DNA from: Elmis aenea
Taxonomy: Eukaryota; Arthropoda; Insecta; Coleoptera; Elmidae
DNA length: 64,000 nt
Direction: 5' to 3'
Assembly (NCBI GenBank): GCA_947652605.1
Contig: OX393579.1
Location: 41,298,970-41,362,969, forward strand
The position numbers and the translations under genes are program-made. A model generated the notes under the pieces. It was not told the DNA's origin. It did not search any database and saw only the letters and a list, made by a program, of their open reading frames with translations. Positions 55,593 through 64,000 of this stretch are shown piece after piece (within the stretch, counting starts at the first letter, position 1; every line of letters begins with the position of its first letter).

Positions 55593-58500
55593 CTAAAATT
55601 GCAAACATTAAATTTTTGTAAAATATTCGCTCTAACGAGTCTCTTTATACCTGTCCATCAGAATAACCTAAAACGGAATTTAATATAAAGTCTGGCGGCG
55701 CGATTGCATCAACTAGGGAAACTGCGTCGTCTTTAATATCGCCACACAATTTCAAAATACTCTCACGCAGAAGAGTAGTTGGCTGTGGACCTGACGCATA
55801 GCCTCCCTGATATAATGTAGCTAAATGTTTCTCCAGTGACCAAACGCCATACAGGGAAAATATTTTCATTAGGACGCTGTGAAGTTCTTTGTTCTCGGTG
55901 GTCTGAATTATCTCGTACACGAGTTGCAAAATGTAATGCTGAAATATAAAGGCAACTTAAATGTTTGATACGGACGCGTTGTATTTCTATAAATATCTGA
56001 GAACCGTTAGCACCGTTAGCACACGTAACTATTTAATATAGTATAAGAGTACCTAGTTGGGCGCCATGCGAAGAGCGGGGTCAGGCCTTACTTTGGAATT
56101 GCCGTTGTATTTTTGTCCGTATATGGTTACAAATGTTGAAAATGACAGATCAATTGATGTAAAGAAATATAAATTTGTATCGGCCTTGTTCGACAGTTCG
56201 ATTGACAAGCGCACTTATCGCATCTAGTTTAGGGCTGCCAAACGTCCCGGTTGACCGGGACATGTCCCGGTTTGCGGAAGTTTGTCCCGCTGTCCCCGTG
56301 AACAAATCAATTGTCCCGGTTTGTTGAAAATTTTTATTATTAACTGCAATAACGAGTCAAATATATGACAGCCTGAAAAAAAAAGTTGGCTATATCCGAC
56401 GCAAATAGAACTATTTGATAAAGAAGTTAAAGATTTCTTCACCACTGCAATAAATTATCTCAAACAATGGATTGCGCCATTGACAAAATATAAAGTTTTT
56501 TTGTGGATGGACTTGCATGATTTTCCTCAGTAGAAAAAAAGTGGAAGAAACAGTTTCATATTTTCAGGAAAAAGGCATTAAAATAAAAGATACGTGCTTT
56601 GACGAAGTGATGTATTTGCAGTCATTTATGTAGAGTCAGGCGATGAGTGGAAAGAAAAAGAAATGCACGATAAGTGTCTAGATTTTTTTCAAAAAAACAG
56701 AGAAGAATGAGAAAAAACTTACTAAAAATATGTTAATATCTGTACGCAATCACTGGTCACAATGCTTAAGTAGCACGCGTATTTTCTTTGATATCTTTGC
56801 AGTGGACCAAAGAGAGAAACTACCTTTTCATTAACACGGTTAAGAGCATAACTCAGCGCATTTACAATTGAAGTACAACTACGTAAATGGGGAAAAAGAA
56901 CTGCTTCAAAATGTTAAAAGTTCAGAAAAGTATGAATGGTCGTCAAAGAAGGACTCGTAGATATAAGAGTTTTTTTTTTTTTTTTTTTAAATTTAAAGTG
57001 ATAGTGTAAACGCCATCTGTTGTGTGCTCAATTCGACTCTTGCTATGGAAACACCTCTTGCGTAACGCTCACCAAGGTACAGTTTTCATTAATTTTAATA
57101 GGAAAAACAGATTCGGACTTCAATAGATTCAAATTTCGAACGACCTGATGAAAGGAATTAAATTCGAAGGATGAGGCACCACTGTATTTTTATTAACATT
57201 TGTTCGCACAAGACACTAAACCAAATTTTATCATTCTTCATAAATGTTTTCTGCCCCCCCCACTCATTCGGCCTTAATGTCCCGGTCGGGGTAGCGACAT
57301 TTATGGCAGCGCTAATTTAGTTGCACAAAGCTCAATTCAAGTTAACAGCTGCAAAATATCGTTTCCATGGTCACCATAGAATATTGGTCTCAGAAAATTC
57401 TTCGCCCACATTTCTTCGCCTACACAATTCTTCGCCGTCACAATTCTTCGTCCCCACAATTTTTCGCCGCATACAAGCATATCACAAATTATTTTATTTG
57501 TAAATGTGATGTTTTTATTTATAACGTAATTTTTACACATTATTTTACATTAGCCTAAAGTGGTTTCTTGTATATTAATACTTCTTCTTTTAATATTATG
57601 TTTAAAAATTGCCAAATAAATAGCGTATGTTGTGATTTTTAATCTAGTTTATGTTATTATAGCATGAATAAAATTGAAATTAACCTCACTTGACCTGACC
57701 TAACCTAACCTAATGTAAAATAATTTGTAAAAATTACGTTATAATTAATAATAATCACATTTACAAACCAAATTTGTGATGTGCTTGTATGCGGCGAAAA
57801 ATTGTAGCGGCGAAGAATTGTGGAGACGAAGAATTGTGGAGGCGAAGAATTGTGGAGGCGAAGAATTGTGGGCGAAGAATTGTAGGCGAAGAATGTTCGG
57901 GAAACGATAAAATATAGCTCAGGTACCAAGATCTTAAATCCGGTAAACCATGACGGAGCTTTGTGTAACCCTGCATAATCGTTACGTAGTTCCAATCTTA
58001 ACTGGACAATAGCTTTACTATCAGATCATTAAAGATTTTAAATAACAGATTTTAGAGTGCCATTTAAAAAGTGTGCAACAAAAAAAAACGTTTTTTTATT
58101 ATCGACTTCTCAAAAAAAAATGTATTTATGGTCTAAAACTAATTCCAAGATGAAAAAAATCCATTAAAAATTCATATGACACCAGATTTTAGCGATTTTA
58201 GTAAAGTGCCTTTATTTAAACAGTTACATACAAAGGTTAGATTAAGATTATTTAGAATTCCGATATAAGATCTAACATAAAATTTTACATTTAAATTAAA
58301 ATGTTGATTTTTGAAGCATTTTTAAAATTAAAATTGCAACAAATGAAAAAGTTTTTTATTATCGATTTAAAAAAAATGTATTTTAAATAAAAGTTGTTGC
58401 ATGGCCTAAAACTAATTTTAAGATACAAAAAATGTTAAATAAAAATCCATACAACATTAAATTTTAGCGATATCAGATATATTCGCTAAAGTAAAGTGCT

Positions 58501-61500
58501 CTTATTTTAAGTTTGAAAAAGAAATTCAAAGAAAAAAGTAGTTTAGACTTGAAAAAACAATACTTAATATAAAATATCGTTTTCTTTTGACCTTTTTTTG
58601 TAACTCTTAAAATCAGGGCACTATAATCTTGCGAATTTTTCTAAAATCGCTGAAATCTAGTGTCATGAATTTTTTTAAAACTTTTTTCATCTTGAAATTA
58701 ATTTTAGTCCATGCGTCAACTTTTATCAAGAATAAAATTTTCTGAGAAATCGACAATAAATAACTTTTTCATTTGTTGCACTTTTTGAATGACGCTGTAT
58801 AATATTAAAGATGCTTCAATTTTATTTGGGAATTTTATTCTGTCCAAATTACTTTGGCTACCATTAGGTTTAAAATTGCGTTTTCAAATTGAGATTGTCG
58901 GAGAGATTTTTATTGCTATAATATAATATTCTTACCTCTATATACGCTACAGAAAGGAATTTCGCATGAAATACTTGACTGTCATTTTTGGCAGTGAACG
59001 GATCAACACCCTTTTTCAAAAATTCCTGGTATTTTTCATGAGTTGATTTCAGCAGGAAGCAAACGAGCCATTTGTATGCGTCCATTATATCTAAATTTTA
59101 ACCGGGATTTATAAATTTTTAAATTACTTAATGATTTATTGAAAATGTGAACATGATTATTTTTGATAAGAATATTAAAATTGATTTAGAAACCAAGACG
59201 AAAGTTTCGAAACTAGTGAAGATATTCTTTAAAAATTGATTATCTTCATAAATAAAGTTAGTATAGGTAATTGATTTTTAAGTAAACTCATACATACTGA
59301 TAAGCAAAAGCAGTACATAGATTTCAGTAATTATAAGATATACGACGTCGGAGCCTCATTTTTGTAAACGACGTCTGTCAACATGACATAAATGACATCT
59401 GTCAAAATGACGTTTCATACGCGTTTTTAAGACATATGAACAACGACAGAAAAATAAACCTTATAACATACTAAAATTTAAAAAAAAAAAGTTTTTTTAA
59501 ATATCTGCAAACCAGAAAATTTTCAAAGTTTTGTTCAAAATTGCAACACAAATGACTAACTTTTCTCCAATTTAGCCAATGCCGCATCTCTTACAATAAC
59601 TGCAACCTACATGCTGGTGTCTTTATCCTGGACACCCTGGATTTAAATATTGTATATTATTTAAAACAGGTTTATCAAAATTTACTAACGTTTTGGCGAC
59701 ATAGCTTCTTCTACAGTATTTGCGGTAAATCTAAAAGTATCCAAAATCGTCATAGCGTCTGTTAAGAAGTCCACAGATTTTAACGGTGTAGCAAGAACGG
59801 TTCCCTGTAGCACCATGGGCCACAATTTCATTAGGAAATTACTCGTCTGCTGCATAAGTATATTGTTTTCTCCTTCATAAGTCAAATTAGCCTCGTGATC
59901 ATTTTTAATATCACCCAGTCCAGCCACTAAAAGGTTTTAATCCAAATTAACTCTACACCGCGACGGCTCGTTTTGCACTTAATACCTTTAAGAAAGCCGT
60001 GTCCTGCACAAGCTTCACGACATTCTTGCGCACAGTCCCTTACGATCCAACCACAGACTGGTTTTGCAGCAGATGATAAAACGTGAAATTCCATTCCTAG
60101 ATAATTGAGCTCATCGTTTTTCCGTCCGTAAAAAGTCTCGGTTGCGAACTCGTGGTGTTTTTTTATAAAGTCGGTTGAGAAAATTTTTAATACGTAAACC
60201 GCAGCTAAATAAGGTAACAGCCTATGTTGCTACAATAAAACAAAAGTCCTAAATAGTTTTAAAAAAAAAATGTAAAAATTTCCAAGTTTAAGAAAACTTA
60301 GAAATCATCTAAAGAAACTGCGATTTAAAGACGCAAGGGAGCATTCATATTTGAAGTGATTTTGCCAAAGAGAAATACAATAAAGATGCCATGAATATAA
60401 TGGGATAAGTTACAAATCTAATCAAAATGCGACAGGTTGAGGGAAAAGAAATAACAAATAAGATGATCTGGTTTGCACATCTCAGCCCTAAAGCTTTCTG
60501 TATTTGAGAGATATCATAATAAATCCTATATTTTTTGTAAATTATTAAAATTTTCAGTACTTGCAATAATCTATGTAAAGCCAACAATATTAAGATCTTT
60601 TAACTTATAAAGACTTTAAAATTGTTCTCGTACATAGTTTTATTCTTAGAAATCCAAATATCACCATAGTAAATTTAGGAAAAAATAAAGTGTTGTAAAT
60701 TCTCGACTTATTTGAACAAATTTTTTTATTAATAGCTTTGCTCACGGAGACAGTTCGGAACTAGTTCAGAACCAAATCATCACGACACGGCATTGAAAGG
60801 GCGGAGTTAACCCACGGATTTTGCCGAATACTTTCGAGCCGTTTAAGTGGAAATAATTTTTTATATTCACGAACGTCAGCTTGACAGGTTTGGGACAGTT
60901 AGGTTATACCAGTGGTTCTTAACCTTTTAGTAGTCGCGACCCCCTAAATATCCTAAAATATTTTCGTGGCCCCCTAGTTTGCAGTAACAAAAATATTACA
61001 ATTTCTTTAAGAAGATATCTCTCCGATGGTTCGAGTAAAATAAGGAGCAAAAATATATTTTTTTAAGTTTTCATTATTTTAAAAAATAAAAATGTTTTAT
61101 ATTTTTTTTGCGGCCCCCTTAAAGTCTTCCACGGTCCCCCAGGGGGTCGCGGCCCCCCGGTTATGAATCGCTGGGTTATACAGTTTGTTTTCATTTAATG
61201 TCTTAATAAAATTGGTGGGGGCTCCGTAAAAGGTAGTTATGATGAGGGTTCCCCAATTATGAAGAACCGTGTGAGAGTTCCGAAACAAAATAAGTTTGGG
61301 AACCGCCGAATTACATGTAATAGTACAATATAACCTCAATTTTGCTTCGCGCGTACGTAGACATTTTCTGTCAGACTGGCGTTCGTGGATATCAAAAACA
61401 TTTTAACTTTAATGGCTCGAGCGTATTCGGCAAAATTCGTGGGTTAACTCCGCCCTTTCAATGCCGAGGCGTGATGTTATGGTTCTGAACTAGTTCCGAA

Positions 61501-63054
61501 CTGTCTCCGCGAACGAAGCTATATGAATGAGTTTAATTAAAAATCACTCATCTGATTTATGAAAGATCTATCGTTGAATGTTGTTTCGAGACTTTCAACT
61601 TTTCGTCAGTAGAAATCTAGTTTTGTGCTAATCACCGGAGACGATAGTTTCGAAACAGGAATTACATTTCTACAAGGTATTTAAAGTGAAAAATTGATGG
61701 GTGATTATTGATTAAACTTTAATTTTCACAATAACAAACTTTGTTATTATTATTGGCAAAACATAAAAATTTACGTGCAATTTTAAATTTAAGTAAATTT
61801 TTTGAAAATATTTCATTTTGTTTAAATTGATTTCAAATACGTTTTTAATAAAATACTTATGATTTAGGTAATAAATGTAAATTTGTCTTCAAAACTTCTT
61901 TAATATAAGCGCATGTTTAATGCGCATAGATAAATACAAAATAAATCTCTCTACCGAGATAGAAAAAAATAAATTAACTATGTAAAGAAAAAAATTAAAT
62001 TTTAGGGAATTGCACAATAAAAAAATATTCTTTTATGGTATCAAAATATTAATATGAGTCAAGTGTCGTGTGATCAAAAAACTTAAAAAATTAAATTTCT
62101 TAGGTAAATTACAGAAGTAGAATTACATCTGAAAGGAAAAAACAAAACCAAGAATCAACGTTAAAAACATAAAACCTTAAGTAACAGACGACAGGAGATG
62201 GTTATGAAAATTGTAAGACTTAATTCTGAATATTAAAACTGTATAAAAGATCAGAAAAATAATCACGCTAAATAATTTAAACATGACGTTAATATTATGG
62301 CATGGTAGCATTTTTGAGTGTTCATGTATCATTTAATCCAAGTGCGCTATATTTATCAGTTAATCATGAAACCTACATGTGTTTGGTACTCCAGAATTGG
62401 AATTTCTTCATCACTCTTTGGGCCAAACTGTCTCCTGACTGCGGCATATCTGATAGCAATTGTCGTGGCTTTAGATCCAAAAGCCGCGGCCATGCTACAG
62501 ATGTTAACTCTTCCTACACAAAGGGCACCCATGGCAGCGCCATGCCTTTCTCGTTCATCTTTATAGTGACTGACGTAGGTCCCATCTGCCATTACATCAC
62601 CAGTTTTGTTTAATAAAGCAGTCCTCGGAACTGCATAATTATCAAACATCAAAAATCTAAAAATTTTGTTCTGGTTATAATTGATCTTTGGTCTTTGCTT
62701 AAACAGGACGTAAGATCTTAACTAAGATTATATTGAATGAATGTTATCTTTATAAGTAAATATTAACATCAAAATCAGTAGTTTTTACAATTACTTAAAC
62801 ACACGTAACAATTCAATAGATGAAGTGATAGGAACTGATGAATGAATTGCTAAATTTAAACTTGTTTGATAGTAATTACCCATTGTCTACACCATTCAGT
62901 CCAATTTTTTCACCCATGTCTCCCACAGTAACACCAGCAAATGCCTTCAGTGTGTGTGGATCACGTATAGGAAAGACAAAAGCATGCAGTCCATGGCATA
63001 CTTTATCTGGTGTTATTAACTGGGCGAAAACTACTGCCTGTGTAGCGCATTGGC
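55482..63054 (-). CDS. Acox3: Peroxisomal acyl-CoA oxidase 3-like gene, 3' part
   Basis: The enzyme oxidises acyl-CoA to trans-2-enoyl-CoA with FAD and passes electrons to O2, the first step of peroxisomal beta-oxidation (branched and bile-acid-type substrates in vertebrate ACOX3). Seven exons, in transcript order: 63054-62880, 62656-62377, 60229-59986, 59926-59690, 59090-58936, 55938-55651 and 55592-55482. All junctions are GT/AG and phases agree, giving 495 codons plus a stop. Visible landmarks are CHGLHAFV, GVTVGDMGEKIGLNGVDNG, RRQFGP, EACAGHGF, LTYEGENN (whose Glu aligns with the catalytic base of the family), NDSQVFHAKF and KDDAVSLVDAIAPPDF. It ends SKL, the peroxisomal import signal. 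Family members have about 700 residues, so about 200 N-terminal ones lie beyond the window. The last exons (SWW near the C-terminus, then SKL) favour ACOX3 over ACOX1. No stop or frameshift interrupts it. Confidence 0.93.
55651..55938 (-). CDS. Acox3: Acyl-CoA oxidase exon 6 of the visible part
   Basis: It encodes 96 residues including SLYGVWSLEKHLATLYQGGY and DDAVSLVDAIAPPDF. Acceptor TTTCAG, donor GTATAA, phase 0 on both sides. Confidence 0.93.
56230..57314 (+). mobile_element. hAT transposon (ZBED-like), decayed, in an intron
   Basis: The ends are TAGGGCTGCCA and TGGCAGCGCTA. The flanks ATCTAGTT and ATTTAGTT agree at 7 of 8 positions, an aged 8-bp duplication. Both ends carry TCCCGG/CCGGGA motifs. 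The interior holds a broken transposase relic. It sits in the 3-kb oxidase intron, opposite to the gene's direction. Confidence 0.82.
56420..56965 (+). pseudogene. hAT transposase relic (ZBED/GTF2I-like type)
   Basis: Across shifting frames the plus strand reads FFTTAINYLKQW, VESGDEWKEKEMHDK, QWTKE-like remnants near 56800, and at the end NYVNGEKELLQNV then KSSEKYEW. The last block resembles the C-terminal dimerisation region of ZBED5/GTF2IRD2-type hAT transposases (LK...N..C..F...... LL.KV.SSEKY). Stops are frequent. Confidence 0.6.
57352..57916. mobile_element. Foldback with arms of an iterated 16-bp motif, intronic
   Basis: The left arm has about five units of ATTCTTCGCCNACACA (57396-57475). 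The right arm has about seven inverse units, GGCGAAGAATTGTGGA (57791-57890). Outside the arrays, AAATATCGTTTCC pairs with GGAAACGATAAAATAT. Inside them, ATCACAAATTATTTTATTTG and ACGTAATTTTTACA pair as well. The centre holds a CCTAA-like run (57685-57715). Confidence 0.75.
58050..58800. repeat. Intronic element with three copies of one arm
   Basis: A block with GCAACAAA, TTTTTTATTATCGA, ATGG-CTAAAACTAATT and AAGAT occurs at about 58075-58210 (plus), 58335-58505 (plus) and 58610-58790 (inverse). The outermost ends pair weakly (GTGCCATTTAAAAAGTG against CACTTTTTGAATGACGC) and a TA follows the right end. It looks like a foldback MITE with one arm duplicated in tandem. Confidence 0.6.
58936..59090 (-). 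CDS. Acox3: Acyl-CoA oxidase exon 5 of the visible part
   Basis: It encodes MDAYKWLVCFLLKSTHEKY and NDSQVFHAKFLSVAYIE, the start of the C-terminal helical domain. Acceptor ATTTAG, strong donor GTAAGA, phase 0. Confidence 0.92.
59091..59689. other. Oxidase intron, AT-rich
   Basis: No element was recognised except a cluster of GACGTC/TGACAT/TGTCAA motifs at 59345-59425 and an isolated GGACACCCTGG near 59630. Confidence 0.4.
59690..59926 (-). CDS. Acox3: Acyl-CoA oxidase exon 4 with catalytic Glu
   Basis: It contains LGDIKNDHEANLTYEGENN and LQ-type QQTSNFLMKLW. The Glu of TYEG corresponds to the catalytic base. Donor GTTAGT was chosen over the nearby GTAAAT, which would create a stop when spliced. 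Confidence 0.9.
59986..60229 (-). CDS. Acox3: Acyl-CoA oxidase exon 3 of the visible part
   Basis: It starts QHRLLPYLAAVYVLKIF and ends CREACAGHGFLK, the conserved GGHG-like loop of the family. Acceptor ATTGTAG, donor GTATTA, phase 1 end. Confidence 0.92.
60735..61519. mobile_element. TA-flanked long-TIR element hosting a hAT MITE
   Basis: The left arm GCTTTGCTCACGGAGACAG continues for about 145 bp (AACTAGTTC, GGGCGGAGTTAACCCACG). The right arm is its inverse from about 61370, ending at 61519. TA lies at 60733-60734 and 61520-61521. The net length without the nested MITE and its duplication is about 513 bp. No coding content. Confidence 0.8.
60910..61173. mobile_element. hAT MITE with perfect 8-bp duplication, nested
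   Basis: The ends are CAGTGGTTCTTAACC and the inverse of CAGCGATTCATAACC. The exact direct repeat GGTTATAC lies at 60902-60909 and 61174-61181. Blocks of GCGACCCCC and its inverse (GGGGGTCGCGG) lie inside the ends. Confidence 0.92.
62377..62656 (-). CDS. Acox3: Acyl-CoA oxidase exon 2 of the visible part
   Basis: It encodes MFDNYAVPRTALLNKTGDV, the GAAMGALCVGRV helix and RRQFGPKSDEEIPILEYQTH. Acceptor TTTTTAG, donor GTAGGT, ending in phase 0. Confidence 0.92.
62880..63054 (-). CDS. Acox3: Acyl-CoA oxidase exon (first visible)
   Basis: It encodes AVVFAQLITPDKVCHGLHAF through GEKIGLNGVDN, the beta-sheet domain that contacts FAD and substrate. The acceptor is TTTTAAG and the donor GTAATT. It begins with two bases of a split codon and ends with GG of the next glycine codon. 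Confidence 0.9.
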
Positions 63055-63670
63055 CTTAAAAGCAAATAGACTATTTAAAATTTGTAAATTATCATTAAAT
63101 TCTCAACGTTTTGACGCACAAGGAACGTAGGGAAATTATGAAAAACGAAATTGTAAGAATTTAAATTAAATAGAATTGTTATGATAATCTAAACACTGCC
63201 GGCAAAACCGTACCTTAGAGAGACTAGATTTACAGTAATTACTAAATTCAAATATATGATTTAAAAACATAACTTAATTAATTTGCAAATTTATATGTTA
63301 TATCTATTAATAAACTGCTTTTTTGTAACCCGAGATCGGTCGCTAATTGGACAAATATAGCAATCGTTCATATTTCTGCAATTACTTCACAAACCTAGTT
63401 ATGTTTTTAAAACATCTAGCAGTGATTTGATTGTTAGATCTTGCACAAAAAGGCTAGGCGCTCTCATGCAATTAATCAGTTCTTTAGGAGTTTGATCCGT
63501 GAATTGCTAAATCACGCTCACATACGCTAAACTAAATCAGGGGTCACATAGATGCAAGCACAGAAGTAATTAAATTGTTAGGTTTCAACATTGGTTTGTA
63601 CGAGTTAGCCAGGATGTGTGCTCTTGACATGATAAGGAGGACGAAATTCAAACCTATACAAAAAACAAAA
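63055..63670. other. Oxidase intron upstream of the first visible exon
   Basis: No further oxidase exon was found. A 35-codon open stretch on the minus strand (about 63520-63415, with TDQTPKELINCMRAP) looks protein-like but matches nothing I recognise, least of all the oxidase N-terminus. Confidence 0.3.
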
Positions 63671-64000
63671 CTGTATGCCAAATAAGGATTCAATACACAT
63701 TTTAGAGAAATTTATTACTTAGCCAAAGAAAATATTCCAAAAATATTTGCTAATAGGTAAGTGAACAATGTTAATGCATTCCTAACATATTTATTATTAC
63801 CTATTTTTTTAATCAAATTCCTTTAATAGTAATTTCATGCGGTTTACTTACGTGCTTTCAAAGAAAAAGGGACAAAGACGATTATTTACCATGCCGATTA
63901 GGATTTGTTTTAAATAAAATATTGGTTTTTGCAATTTTTAACAAAAATTGTTTCAAAAAAGTCCCAAGTTTTATACATTATCGAATTCGGAAAAAAATGC
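63671..64000. mobile_element. Single-arm fragment of the giant foldback family
   Basis: From TGTATGCCAAATAAGGATT onward it matches 53856-54185 of the foldback at 53006-54540, in the same orientation, until the window ends. It begins at an interior point of the arm, so this is either a truncated copy or a member with a shorter loop whose left part is missing. Confidence 0.75.

Larger units (their letters stand above)
60230..62376. other. Oxidase intron with nested inverted-repeat elements
   Basis: This 2.1-kb intron holds the element at 60735-61519 and its nested hAT MITE. The remainder is AT-rich with nothing recognised. Confidence 0.6.

Noticed and set aside
56224..56445. 73-codon minus-strand open frame
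   Set aside because: It covers the hAT terminus and is antisense to the transposase relic.
57396..57890. Possible CRISPR or short-spacer array
   Set aside because: The 16-bp words are directly adjacent and inverted between two arms, so this is a foldback structure.
62302..62613. Plus-strand open frames of 80-100 codons
   Set aside because: They are shadows antisense to the second visible acyl-CoA oxidase exon.
62838..63059. Plus-strand 73-codon open frame
   Set aside because: It is antisense to the first visible acyl-CoA oxidase exon, whose reading has clear family motifs and splice borders.
63415..63520. Minus-strand 35-codon stretch as a further oxidase exon
   Set aside because: It does not match the expected residues before CHGLHAF, lacks fitting splice sites, and would not join in phase.

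Overview
The window looks like AT-rich, non-coding-dominated genomic DNA from an insect, possibly a beetle. The order is a guess. The grounds are spliced introns with GT/AG borders, an insect-like peroxisomal acyl-CoA oxidase, eukaryotic tRNA-Gly genes with internal A and B boxes, a degenerate CCTAA/TTAGG telomere-type array, and an insect set of transposons (pogo, IS630/Tc1-like, mariner, PIF/Harbinger, hAT, jockey/CR1-type and RTE-type LINEs).

Host genes are few. Two near-identical tRNA-Gly(UCC) genes lie 2 kb apart (17841 and 19828). The 3' part of an acyl-CoA oxidase 3-like gene lies on the minus strand from 63054 down to 55482. It has seven exons and 495 codons, ends in the peroxisomal signal SKL, and lacks about the first 200 residues, which lie beyond the window. 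Everything else that codes is transposon-derived and broken.

Layout: 0.3-1.6 kb deleted pogo element; 2.4 kb iterated hairpin; 3.0-4.4 kb and 22.4-23.7 kb, twin 1.3-kb TA-flanked elements in opposite orientation; 8.2-9.6 kb almost intact IS630-like transposon; 11.2-12.7 kb foldback and LINE; 13.8-17.3 kb two PIF/Harbinger elements, the second carrying a nested foldback; 17.8-19.9 kb tRNAs; 19.9-21.8 kb LINE ORF1 remnant and mariner; 24.5-26.3 kb jockey LINE split by a nested foldback; 27.3 kb hAT MITE; 32-33 kb hairpins; 33.7-35.3 kb 196-bp satellite with a three-unit higher-order period; 35.9-37.0 kb LINE; 38.9-43.2 kb four hAT-type elements and repeats; 45-45.7 kb nested palindromes; 47.8-52 kb second copies of several repeats; 53-54.5 kb a 1.5-kb near-perfect palindrome; 55.5-64 kb the oxidase gene with introns full of inverted-repeat elements.

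The most notable structural theme is a set of five long foldback elements that all begin CAGGGT, end ACCCTG or a close variant, and are flanked by TA. Their interiors differ. Three of them sit inside other mobile elements. No classical defence, biosynthetic or prokaryote-like gene system was found. The unusual content is in repeat architecture. All assignments were made by eye, without database searches.
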